From an uncultured Erysipelotrichaceae bacterium (GTDB lineage Bacteria; Bacillota_I; Bacilli_A; RF39; UBA660): a stretch of DNA of 17,209 nt. Every line of letters starts with the position of its first letter. The stretch's first letter is position 1. Shown here in pieces: positions 1-6,939 of the stretch. Under the pieces are notes generated by a model. It did no database searches. It saw only the letters and a list, made by a program, of their open reading frames with translations, and was not told the DNA's origin. The stretch spans positions 1-17,209 of the forward strand of contig CADCRC010000106.1 of NCBI GenBank assembly GCA_902803795.1, given 5' to 3'. The position numbers were made by a program, and so were the translations under genes.

Positions 1-179
1 AAAACAACTATAAAAATACCTATAAACATAAAATAATATTTTTTTATATCATCTTTAGTAAATAATATAATAATATAACCAAATATATTAAGAAGATAAA
101 TAAATAATCTTAATTTATTTATCTTCTTTTTAGTTTTTTCTTCTACTACTACTTCTTCAGTTTCTTTTTTATCTTTCAT
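1..179 (-). CDS. Start of a small unrecognised membrane protein (cut by window start)
   Basis: An open frame starts with ATG at 179-177, one base after the enolase stop, and stays open to position 1 (59 codons visible). The N-terminus is highly charged (MKDKKETEEVVVEEKTKKK), followed by two hydrophobic stretches at about residues 25-40 and 50-59, so it reads as a small membrane protein with a cytoplasmic acidic/basic tail. No strong Shine-Dalgarno is seen; the TAA-A-ATG arrangement suggests coupling to enolase translation. Many Firmicutes carry secG after eno, but this sequence does not look like SecG to me. The function is unknown and the C-terminus is outside the window. Confidence 0.5.
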   Translation of the reverse strand, partial: MKDKKETEEVVVEEKTKKKINKLRLFIYLLNIFGYIIILFTKDDIKKYYFMFIGIFIVV

Positions 180-180
180 T

Positions 181-1413
181 TTACTTAGTATTTAATTCTT
201 CTTCTATTCTCATTAACTGATTATATTTACAAATTCTATCAGTTCTAGACATAGATCCAGTTTTAATTTGTCCTAAATCAAGACCTACAGCAAGATCTGC
301 AATTGTAGTATCTTCAGTTTCACCACTTCTATGAGAAATTATAGTTTTATAACCATTTTCTTTAGCTAAATTAATTGTATCAATTGTTTCAGTTATAGTA
401 CCAATTTGATTTACTTTAATAAGTATTGCATTACCTGCATGTAAATCAATACCTTTTTGTAGATATTTTTTGTTAGTAACAAATAAATCATCGCCAACAA
501 GTTGTATACTATCTCCTAATTCTTTAGTTACTTTAACAAATCCATCCCAATCATTTTCATCAACAGGATCTTCTATTGATATTATAGGATATTTTTTAAC
601 TAATTCTTTATAATATTCTATTAATTCATCTGTTGTTAAAGATTTATTTTCTCCAGCAAGTTCATATTTACCATCTTTATAAAACTCACTAGCTGCAACA
701 TCAATACCCATAAATACATCTTTACCAGGAACATATCCTGCTTTTTTAATTGCTTCTGTAATTAATTCAAAACCTTCTTGATTATTTTTCAAATCAGGAG
801 CAAATCCTCCTTCATCTCCTACTGATGTAGCATAACCTCTTTCTTTTAATACAGATTTTAAATTATGAAATACCTCTGCACCAATTCTAACTCTCTCATG
901 AATACTATCAGCTTCAGGAATAATCATATATTCTTGAAAATCTAACGAATTATCAGCATGTGCACCACCATTAATAATATTCATCATTGGTCTTGGTAAT
1001 GTTTCACCATCACCAACATATTGATATAATGGTAAACCTTTAGAATTTGCCGCAGCACGCATAACAGCCATTGAAACACCAAGTGTAGCATTTGCTCCCA
1101 AATTAGACTTAGTATCAGTACCATCTAACTTTAATAAAGCATTATCAATTGCTCTTTGATCATATGCATCCATTCCAACAATCTCTTTTTTAATAACCGT
1201 ATTTACATTTTCAACAGCTTTTAAAACACCTTTTCCTAAAAATCTAGACTTATCTCCATCTCTTAATTCTAATGCTTCTCTCTCACCAGTTGATGCACCA
1301 GATGGAACAGCAGCTCTACCTATAACACCATTTTCTAATAATACATCAACCTCAACAGTTGGATTTCCTCTAGAATCTAAAATTTCTCTTCCTAAAATAT
1401 CTTCAATTTTCAT
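181..1413 (-). CDS. eno: Enolase (phosphopyruvate hydratase)
   Basis: Cytoplasmic glycolytic enzyme interconverting 2-phosphoglycerate and phosphoenolpyruvate, Mg-dependent. The 410-residue product has the family N-terminus (MKIEDILGREILDSRGNPT), the SVGDEGGFAP segment with the catalytic acid, the LIKVNQIGT segment with the catalytic lysine, and the ISHRSGETEDT signature near the C-terminus. An ATG 18 bases upstream (1431) is open in frame, but the ribosome-binding site AAGGAG lies just inside that extension and 9 bases before ATG 1413, so 1413 is the start. It follows yvcK by about 40 bases and probably shares its transcript, with a possible extended -10 promoter in the gap. Slightly shorter than the usual 425-435 residues but no key motif is missing. 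Confidence 0.97.
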   Translation of the reverse strand: MKIEDILGREILDSRGNPTVEVDVLLENGVIGRAAVPSGASTGEREALELRDGDKSRFLGKGVLKAVENVNTVIKKEIVGMDAYDQRAIDNALLKLDGTDTKSNLGANATLGVSMAVMRAAANSKGLPLYQYVGDGETLPRPMMNIINGGAHADNSLDFQEYMIIPEADSIHERVRIGAEVFHNLKSVLKERGYATSVGDEGGFAPDLKNNQEGFELITEAIKKAGYVPGKDVFMGIDVAASEFYKDGKYELAGENKSLTTDELIEYYKELVKKYPIISIEDPVDENDWDGFVKVTKELGDSIQLVGDDLFVTNKKYLQKGIDLHAGNAILIKVNQIGTITETIDTINLAKENGYKTIISHRSGETEDTTIADLAVGLDLGQIKTGSMSRTDRICKYNQLMRIEEELNTK

Positions 1414-1438
1414 TTTGTCACTCTCCTTCATATATATT

Positions 1439-1447
1439 ATTCTATCA
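1439..1447 (-). promoter_or_regulatory. Possible extended -10 promoter for eno
   Basis: Read on the minus strand, TGATAGAAT (TGn plus a 5/6 match to TATAAT) lies in the yvcK-eno gap, about 20 bases before the enolase ribosome-binding site. No good -35 is visible. In DNA this AT-rich such matches occur by chance, so this is tentative. Confidence 0.3.
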
Positions 1448-1455
1448 TAAAAAAA

Positions 1456-2418
1456 TTATTTTTTTATCTTTTTATCACACTTTAATAAATATTGAAAAAT
1501 ATCAGAAGATAACAATAATGAATTATGTCTTATATATCCATCATCAACATCAACATAATTGTTAGTAATAATTTTAATATCTTTTAAATTATCTCTATCT
1601 AATTTAATTTCATCTTTTTGTTCAAGTGTAGCATACTTATCAATTAGTTTTTCTGATATTTTACCAGAATTAGATACAACAATATCAATTTTCCTTTTTC
1701 CTAAATATTTATTCAATATATTTATATGATCACTAACACTCATATTATCAGTTTCACCAGGTTGACTCATCATATTACAAATATACATAATTGGTACATT
1801 TACACTATCTATTTCTTTAACTATTTCACTAATTAATAAATTAGGTATAATACTAGTATATAAACTACCCATACTAAGTATAATCAAATCAGATTCTCTA
1901 ATTGCAGACAATACTTTTTTATTTACTTTAGGATTTTTTTTATAATAAACTTTATTAATTTTCTTATGACACTCAGTAATATTATGTTCCCCTTCTACAA
2001 CCTCTCCATCACTCATTTTTGCCATTAATACTACATTATCTTCTGTAAGTGGTAATATTTTACCTTTTAAATTTAATATATTACTTAAAGCAACTATACC
2101 AGTTGACATATTACCAGTAATATTAGAAGATGCTGTAAGTAATAAATTACCAACTGTATGTCCATTTAAATCACTAGTAGTTATAAATCTATAATTTAAT
2201 AATTTCTCAACATGAGGATCAGTTTCAGATAAAGCAACAAGTACTTTTCTAATATCCCCCATCGCAGGAACATGAAATTCTTCTCTTAATCTTCCAGTAG
2301 AAGATCCATCATCACAAACAGACACAACAGCAGTTATATCAATCGGAAATTCTTTTAAACCTTTAAGCAAAGTACTTAAACCAGTGCCTCCCCCAAAGAC
2401 AATGACTTTTTTTCTCAT
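1456..2418 (-). CDS. yvcK: YvcK/GlmR family protein (CofD-like, UPF0052)
   Basis: The 320-residue product belongs to the YvcK/GlmR family: it opens with the nucleotide-sugar binding GGGTGLSTLLKGL loop (residues about 9-21) followed by the VCDDGSSTGRLR segment typical of CofD/UPF0052 proteins. In Bacillus and Listeria the protein binds UDP-GlcNAc and tunes carbon flow into amino sugars and peptidoglycan; that role is transferred from the family. The start ATG shares one base with the lemA stop (TAATG) and has AGGTGG 9 bases upstream, so the two genes are translationally coupled. It is normally found between rapZ (yvcJ) and whiA; here it sits between lemA and eno, which is unusual. Length matches the family (about 315-330). 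Confidence 0.93.
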   Translation of the reverse strand: MRKKVIVFGGGTGLSTLLKGLKEFPIDITAVVSVCDDGSSTGRLREEFHVPAMGDIRKVLVALSETDPHVEKLLNYRFITTSDLNGHTVGNLLLTASSNITGNMSTGIVALSNILNLKGKILPLTEDNVVLMAKMSDGEVVEGEHNITECHKKINKVYYKKNPKVNKKVLSAIRESDLIILSMGSLYTSIIPNLLISEIVKEIDSVNVPIMYICNMMSQPGETDNMSVSDHINILNKYLGKRKIDIVVSNSGKISEKLIDKYATLEQKDEIKLDRDNLKDIKIITNNYVDVDDGYIRHNSLLLSSDIFQYLLKCDKKIKK

Positions 2419-2939
2419 TATAATATTCCACCTTTATTTTCATATAAATGATATTCTTTATAACCAACTATTTTAGAAACTATATTATAAGGAAATTTAG
2501 AAATAACCTCATTATATACACTAACTTTATTATTAAAAACATCAGACAAACTATCAATATTTATTCTATCAATTTGAATATTATCCATTAATATTAAAAA
2601 ATTAGAAGTAGATTTAATATCAGGATTATTTTGTCCTAATATTAATAATTTACTTAAATTCTCATTTAATATATTATTTCTATTTATTTTTTCATCAATA
2701 TTCATTTTAGTATAATCTAATAAACTATATTCTTCTATTTTTCTTAAATAATTAGGATATTTATTAAATACAATCAAAAAATTATCTAATAATTCCCATC
2801 TTTTTTTTAAATATTTATCTAATTCTAAGTAGCAACTATCAACATCTTCTTTTATTTTATAAATTTTTCTAAAAGAAATAAAAAACATAATTAAAATAAA
2901 TCCAACTACAAATATAATTATAGATAACCAAACAGGCAT
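2418..2939 (-). CDS. lemA: LemA family membrane protein
   Basis: A 173-residue protein with one N-terminal transmembrane segment (about residues 3-23), then a mainly helical domain. LemA-like features are the segment after the TM helix (KEDVDSCYLELDKYLKKR, matching the usual AWxxIDxxLKRR pattern with changes), the central PDIKSTSNFLILMDNIQ block and the C-terminal YNEVISKFPYNIVSKIVGY. The biochemical role of LemA is not established. The gene has a good AAGGAG site 7 bases before its ATG, heads the lemA-yvcK-eno run and follows the tRNA-Glu terminator. The first conserved block is more divergent than typical, but the C-terminal block is clear. Confidence 0.82.
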   Translation of the reverse strand: MPVWLSIIIFVVGFILIMFFISFRKIYKIKEDVDSCYLELDKYLKKRWELLDNFLIVFNKYPNYLRKIEEYSLLDYTKMNIDEKINRNNILNENLSKLLILGQNNPDIKSTSNFLILMDNIQIDRINIDSLSDVFNNKVSVYNEVISKFPYNIVSKIVGYKEYHLYENKGGIL

Positions 2940-2978
2940 AATATCACTCCTTAAATAAAATCTTACTAATATTATTAT

Positions 2979-3007
2979 ATTATATTTTTTATTAATTTGT
3001 ATATAAA
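2979..3007 (-). promoter_or_regulatory. Candidate promoter for lemA-yvcK-eno
   Basis: On the minus strand TTTATA (3007-3002), a 17-base spacer and TATAAT (2984-2979) lie about 40 bases upstream of the lemA start, just after the tRNA terminator U-tract. A second overlapping TATAAT follows at 2979-2974. The region is almost pure A+T, so the match carries limited weight, but some promoter is expected here because a terminator precedes it. Confidence 0.4.
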
Positions 3008-3013
3008 AAAAAT

Positions 3014-3042
3014 CAAAAAAAAGTACTATAATTCAAGTACTT
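3014..3042 (-). terminator. Rho-independent terminator after tRNA-Glu
   Basis: On the minus strand a perfect 7-bp stem AAGTACT/AGTACTT with an 8-base loop (arms 3042-3036 and 3027-3021) is followed by an unbroken run of eight T starting within the stem. It lies 10 bases beyond the tRNA CCA end and separates the tRNA from lemA. Confidence 0.85.
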
Positions 3043-3052
3043 AATTAATAAA

Positions 3053-3129
3053 TGGTAACCTGTACGGGTTTCGAACCCGTGAATACTGCCTTGAGAGGGC
3101 AGCGTGTTAAACCACTTCACCAACAGGTC
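3053..3129 (-). tRNA. tRNA-Glu (anticodon CUC)
   Basis: A 77-base cloverleaf with encoded CCA (3055-3053). Acceptor stem GACCTGT/ACAGGTT has one G-U pair at position 1-72; the D arm has the GTG/CAC stem; the anticodon arm CTGCC-CTCTCAA-GGCAG gives anticodon CUC, which reads GAG (Glu); the variable loop has 5 bases; the T arm is ACGGG-TTCGAAA-CCCGT. A short variable loop and the overall pattern agree with tRNA-Glu. It has its own promoter and terminator, so it is a single-gene transcript. The C34 anticodon is unexpected in such an AT-rich genome, where GAA dominates. Confidence 0.95.
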
Positions 3130-3146
3130 ATTTAAATTACATTACT

Positions 3147-3175
3147 ATTTTAACATAATTTAAATTAAAAGTGAA
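3147..3175 (-). promoter_or_regulatory. Promoter of tRNA-Glu
   Basis: On the minus strand TTCACT (3175-3170, 4/6 to TTGACA), an exact 17-base spacer and TAAAAT (3152-3147, 5/6 to TATAAT). The predicted start is near 3140, leaving a leader of about 10 bases before the tRNA 5' end at 3129. Confidence 0.6.
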
Positions 3176-3220
3176 TAATTTTTACCAATAATATATTTTT
3201 TATTAAACACAATATAAAAT

Positions 3221-3245
3221 AAAAAAGATAAGTTACTTACTTATC
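3221..3245 (-). terminator. Rho-independent terminator overlapping the end of murC
   Basis: On the minus strand a perfect 7-bp stem GATAAGT/ACTTATC (arms 3245-3239 and 3233-3227) with a 5-base loop is followed by TTTTTT and a further T-rich tail. The murC stop codon lies in the loop and second arm, so the last codons of murC encode the first arm. Confidence 0.87.
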
Positions 3246-4540
3246 AATTCTTTATAATTATTAATTATATGACTCATATCTGCACAACCTAAGAATAAAA
3301 TAATATCTTCTTTATAATCATTTAATTTTAATACATCATCTTCAAATATTTCTTCAGCATTATCTATTTTATCAATTATCATATTAGAATTAATACCAGG
3401 ATAATCTTCTTGTTTTTCTCTATTTGCTTTAACAGGAGTAATAAATACTTTATCAGCTAAAGACAAACTATCAACAAAACCATCCTTAAAATCCTTAAAT
3501 CTAGAATATGTATTAGGCATAAATACAGCAATTATTCTTTTATCTGGATATTTCTGTTTAGCCGCTTTAATAGTCGCAGCTATCTCAGTTGGATGATGAG
3601 CATAATCATCAATATATATATAACCATTTATATTATTAATAGCAAATCTTCTTTTAGCATTCTCAAAACTTTTAAGAGCCTTTTTAATTAACTTAATATC
3701 TATTCCTAATCTATATGTCAAATATATAGCTGCTGTAGCATTCAATATATTATGTTCACCAAATAAATTTATAGAAAAATCATCTAACTTTTTACCATCA
3801 ACATATAAAGTAAATGAAGAACCCATATTATCACATAATACATTATCTATTACAATATCATTATTTTTATTAAATCCATAATATTTAATAGGTGTCTTAC
3901 TTTTAATTCTTCTAACATTCTTATTATCACCACATGCTACAATAAAATCTTTAGTATTATTAGAAAATATAGTAAAAGTATCAACTAAATCATCAATATC
4001 TTTATATATTTCCATATGCTCTTCTTCAATATTAGTAATAATAGAATATCTAGGATGATAATAAGTAAAATGTCTATTAAATTCATCAGATTCAACAACA
4101 AAATATTTATTATCAGTAGTTGCATATCCATCACCAGCACCAATAAAATAATTACAAGGCATTTTTTGTTCTATTATATGTCTAACAAGTGATGATGTAG
4201 TTGTTTTACCATGCGTACCAGAAACTCCAATAGAATCAAACAAATTAATTACATCACCCATTATTTCACAATACTTTTTAAATTTTAGACCTAATTCCTT
4301 AGCTCTCTTCATTTCAGGATGGTCTTCTTTAAATGCAACAGAATATGTAACAATACTATCTTTATCTATATCATGATCATGATCATAATATATTTTAATA
4401 TTTCTATCTTCTAATCCTTTTTGAGTAAATTTATAATCTTTCGCATCATCATAACCACATACTTCATTTCCTAAATCATATAATATTTGTGCCAATGTTG
4501 ACATACCAGTTCCTTTAATACCAATACAATAATATTTCAT
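3233..4540 (-). CDS. murC: UDP-N-acetylmuramate--L-alanine ligase
   Basis: Cytoplasmic Mur ligase adding L-Ala to UDP-MurNAc with ATP, the first step of the peptidoglycan stem peptide. The 435-residue product shows the N-terminal UDP-MurNAc binding Rossmann fold (CIGIKGTGMSTLAQ, residues about 5-18), the ATP P-loop GTHGKTTT at 108-115, the ESDEF and NIEEEH segments of the central domain, and the C-terminal IDDYAHHPTEI block. It starts 31 bases after the queH stop with GGAG 7 bases before the ATG, so it is the last gene of the CDF-Cys-rich-queH-murC run, and its stop lies inside a terminator. The protein is shorter than proteobacterial MurC but normal for Firmicutes; Mpl is less likely given length and context. 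Confidence 0.95.
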   Translation of the reverse strand: MKYYCIGIKGTGMSTLAQILYDLGNEVCGYDDAKDYKFTQKGLEDRNIKIYYDHDHDIDKDSIVTYSVAFKEDHPEMKRAKELGLKFKKYCEIMGDVINLFDSIGVSGTHGKTTTSSLVRHIIEQKMPCNYFIGAGDGYATTDNKYFVVESDEFNRHFTYYHPRYSIITNIEEEHMEIYKDIDDLVDTFTIFSNNTKDFIVACGDNKNVRRIKSKTPIKYYGFNKNNDIVIDNVLCDNMGSSFTLYVDGKKLDDFSINLFGEHNILNATAAIYLTYRLGIDIKLIKKALKSFENAKRRFAINNINGYIYIDDYAHHPTEIAATIKAAKQKYPDKRIIAVFMPNTYSRFKDFKDGFVDSLSLADKVFITPVKANREKQEDYPGINSNMIIDKIDNAEEIFEDDVLKLNDYKEDIILFLGCADMSHIINNYKELISK

Positions 4541-4571
4541 ACTATCACTCCAAACTATCTAAATACAATTT

Positions 4572-5213
4572 CTATTTAACTACAATATCTATTATACCAT
4601 CTTTCCTTTTTTCTTGTCTATCTCTTAATGAATAAATACATCCACAATAATCTTGTCTATATAAATTTAATTCTTTAGATATTTCAATACTTCTTTTATA
4701 ACCATTTTTCTTTTTAAAATCACTATATAAATATGTAGTATTATATTTATTATTTAAATTCTCACCTATTTCATTTAACCAATCAACTTTTTTATATGGA
4801 GATAAAGTCAATGTAGTTGCAAAAAAAGGATAATTATTTTTTTCAGCATATCTTGCAGTCTCTTCTAATCTTAGATTATAACATATATAACAGCGTTCTC
4901 CTCTTTCTAAGTCTTTTTCATGACCTCTTGTTACATCAAAAAACAACCTATTATTAAATCCACCATCTAAAACATTTACTTCATATTTATGAGGCATTAA
5001 TTCAACTACTCTTTTTAACTCATCTAATCTTTTATAATATTCTATCTCATCTGTAATATTTGGATTATAAAACAATATATCAATCAAAAACTTACTAGAT
5101 AATCTTTCAATTACTGCAGACGAACATGGTCCACAGCAAGCATGAAGTAACAACTTAGACCCATCATCAATTTCATTTATTTGATCTATCATTAATTTAT
5201 CATAATTTTTCAT
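4572..5213 (-). CDS. queH: Epoxyqueuosine reductase QueH (DUF208)
   Basis: QueH reduces epoxyqueuosine to queuosine in tRNA as the last step of Q synthesis, using a Fe-S cluster and a second metal; it replaces QueG in many Firmicutes. The 213-residue product carries the three family cysteine clusters: LLHACCGPCSS (C26, C27, C30), CYICYNLRLE in the middle, and DYCGCIYS near the C-terminus, plus the FATTLTLSPYKK segment. The gene overlaps the upstream Cys-rich gene by 14 bases and has AGG about 9 bases before its ATG. No other Q-pathway gene (queA, tgt) is in the window, so the organism may either make Q elsewhere in the genome or salvage precursors. Confidence 0.93.
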   Translation of the reverse strand: MKNYDKLMIDQINEIDDGSKLLLHACCGPCSSAVIERLSSKFLIDILFYNPNITDEIEYYKRLDELKRVVELMPHKYEVNVLDGGFNNRLFFDVTRGHEKDLERGERCYICYNLRLEETARYAEKNNYPFFATTLTLSPYKKVDWLNEIGENLNNKYNTTYLYSDFKKKNGYKRSIEISKELNLYRQDYCGCIYSLRDRQEKRKDGIIDIVVK

Positions 5214-5799
5214 TTTTAATTACCTTTCTAAATCTAGGATATATTTTAAGCATTCTCATAGATATTCTAAAAGTACTAGCCAAAGGCCAACAATATAAGT
5301 CCATCGCAACATCATCAACACTCGCAAAATAATCAGACCCTATTGTCATTCTTTGAAATAAAGACAAAACATAAAGAACTTTAATATCTTTAATCGTTAA
5401 AGTATCATACTTATCCGTTATATATTTACAATAAAATAATTTACATGCTACATTACTAGTAAGACATCCCCCACTAGATTGATAATCACATGCTCTACAA
5501 CATCCATTCTTATAATTATATTTTTTAGATCTATGCAATGCACACTTATAACATTTAAAATCACAATAATTCTTATCCTTATAATAATTATCTAAATAAA
5601 TACAAGCTTCATTAATAACACATTTTATTCTAGAATTCCTATATTTAATATTTAAAGCCTTTAATATAGGAGTAACATTATATTTATCTTCATCTATATA
5701 AAAATAAACGAATCTATATATAAAAGATCTATATAACCACAATCTATTATAAAATCTATTTAAATCCTTTTCATCATTTATTATTAACTTCTTTTTCAT
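5200..5799 (-). CDS. Cysteine-rich protein of unknown function, 12 Cys
   Basis: I do not recognise this 199-residue protein with certainty. It contains 12 cysteines, nine of them between residues 79 and 124: C79, C83, C86, C100, C101, C104, C112, C119 and C124, in a GCCRACDYQSSGGCLTSN-type block followed by ACKLFYC. The spacing suggests two or more structural zinc sites or a Fe-S cluster, not a classical zinc ribbon. No signal peptide or TM helix is evident; the N-terminus (residues 13-36) is rich in Tyr/Phe/Arg. The start has AAAGGG 7-8 bases upstream. It is followed by queH with a 14-base overlap, so the two are translationally coupled; a role linked to metal supply or to QueH maturation is speculation. 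It is AT-rich like its neighbours, with no sign of recent transfer. Confidence 0.8.
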   Translation of the reverse strand: MKKKLIINDEKDLNRFYNRLWLYRSFIYRFVYFYIDEDKYNVTPILKALNIKYRNSRIKCVINEACIYLDNYYKDKNYCDFKCYKCALHRSKKYNYKNGCCRACDYQSSGGCLTSNVACKLFYCKYITDKYDTLTIKDIKVLYVLSLFQRMTIGSDYFASVDDVAMDLYCWPLASTFRISMRMLKIYPRFRKVIKNEKL

Positions 5800-5858
5800 A
5801 TATAAATCCCTTTATCATAATAATTAATACATAATATAATTTCTTCTATTTATACATT

Positions 5859-6713
5859 CTACATTGGATTAACATGTATAACAGCCAGATATATTTCATC
5901 TATTTCTTTAATTATTTCTTTTTCTAATCTATTAGCAACCTCATGACTTTCAAATGTTGACATATTACCATCTACAAATATTGATAATGATACTTGATAT
6001 CTATAACCAACAGGTGTAGCATTAAAATGATTTGTCTTTTTAATTTCTACATGATTTTTTACTATGTTAAACACTTTATCTTTAATTTCAACAGGACAAG
6101 TTTTATCCATTAATACATCATATGCTTCTTTAAAAATCTTAAATCCTTGCAACAATATAATTATAGATATAACAATACCCATTATATTATCAACATATCT
6201 AATATTAAATAACGATAATATACAAGAAATTAAAGTAACCATAGTTAAAAAACAATCATTTCTATGATCTAAAGAACTAGATCTTAATAATATATTATTA
6301 TATTTCAAAGCACCTATACTTGTAATTTTATACAAAATAAATTTAACAACAATAGTAATAATACATACATATATAAGACCAATATTAAACTTCATCATAT
6401 TATTATTAATAATACTAATAATAGAACATTTAATTTGATTTAAACCAAGCATAATCATAACAATACTAATAAGCATAGAATATATATATTCAGCCTTACC
6501 ATGACCTAAATTATGATCTTCATCACTTGGAACTTGCGATATTCTATTACCAATATAAGTTAATATAGAATTAAATATATCAGTACCACTATTAATAGAA
6601 TCTGCAAGCATAGCCTGAGATTTAGTTATTAGACCAACAGCAATCTTAATTATAAAAAGAAATATATTACATACTAACCCAATTATAGTAGTCATTTTTA
6701 TCTCATTTGACAT
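5859..6713 (-). CDS. Cation diffusion facilitator (CDF) exporter, possibly Mn2+ type
   Basis: A CDF-family divalent cation/proton antiporter. The 284-residue product has about six TM helices, the family motif ADSINSGTDIF in TM2, the DEDHNLGHGKAEYI loop after it, and a C-terminal cytoplasmic domain (about residues 200-284) with H and D residues for metal sensing. The intramembrane site reads NxxxD in TM2 (the INSGTD segment) and DxxxD in TM5 (LDHRND), unlike the HxxxD pairs of zinc exporters and similar to manganese exporters such as the MneP/MneS group, so Mn2+ (or Fe2+) is the better guess. An in-frame ATG at 6761 lies on the -10 hexamer; ATG 6713 has AGGG 11 bases upstream and gives the usual CDF length, so 6713 is chosen. 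First gene of a four-gene run ending in murC. Confidence 0.9.
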   Translation of the reverse strand: MSNEIKMTTIIGLVCNIFLFIIKIAVGLITKSQAMLADSINSGTDIFNSILTYIGNRISQVPSDEDHNLGHGKAEYIYSMLISIVMIMLGLNQIKCSIISIINNNMMKFNIGLIYVCIITIVVKFILYKITSIGALKYNNILLRSSSLDHRNDCFLTMVTLISCILSLFNIRYVDNIMGIVISIIILLQGFKIFKEAYDVLMDKTCPVEIKDKVFNIVKNHVEIKKTNHFNATPVGYRYQVSLSIFVDGNMSTFESHEVANRLEKEIIKEIDEIYLAVIHVNPM

Positions 6714-6759
6714 AATATCACAATCCCTAAATAAATATAACATATATAATATATAAATC

Positions 6760-6768
6760 ATTATAACA
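6760..6768 (-). promoter_or_regulatory. Extended -10 promoter for the CDF-Cys-rich-queH-murC run
   Basis: On the minus strand TGTTATAAT (TGn joined to a perfect TATAAT) lies about 45 bases before the chosen CDF start. No convincing -35 is seen, as is common with extended -10 promoters. The predicted start near 6753 rules out the upstream ATG at 6761. An identical TGTTATAAT occurs at 16020-16028. The rest of 6714-6931 holds only this signal and the znuB terminator. Confidence 0.5.
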
Positions 6769-6905
6769 CAAATAAAAAAATAATATATTACTTTTATATT
6801 TATAAAACTAATTATTTAACTTTTTTAAAATAAACATAAATATTCTATATATAATAATTAAAAAAAATATATAATTTAAACTTCACAGTAATAAACTATA
6901 ATATT

Positions 6906-6939
6906 TTAAAACTATCTAAATTATTAAAGCATTAGATAG
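6906..6939 (-). terminator. Rho-independent terminator at the end of znuB
   Basis: On the minus strand an 8-bp perfect stem CTATCTAA/TTAGATAG (arms 6939-6932 and 6919-6912) with a 12-base loop is followed by TTTT and an AT-rich tail. The first arm includes the znuB stop codon. The U-run is short, so termination may be partial. Confidence 0.65.

Noticed and set aside
1414..1431. Upstream ATG for enolase giving six extra residues
   Set aside because: The Shine-Dalgarno AAGGAG falls inside that extension and is spaced correctly for the ATG at 1413.
1447..1467. A/T-only hairpin (seven A, short loop, seven T) at the end of yvcK
   Set aside because: Has no G-C pair and no separate U-tract, so it is unlikely to terminate; yvcK and eno are probably co-transcribed.
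4371..4386. Short ATGATC-type tandem repeat
   Set aside because: It encodes the Asp-His repeat DHDHD in murC; too short and in frame with a conserved gene to be a separate element.
6064..6267. Plus-strand open frame of 67 codons
   Set aside because: Lies wholly inside the CDF gene on the other strand, has no ribosome-binding site, and its composition is that of an antisense shadow.
6751..6765. PerR/Fur-like 7-1-7 sequence TTATAATGATTTATA on the minus strand before the CDF gene
   Set aside because: Only the first half matches; the second half matches at 4 of 7 positions, and the first half is simply the -10 hexamer.
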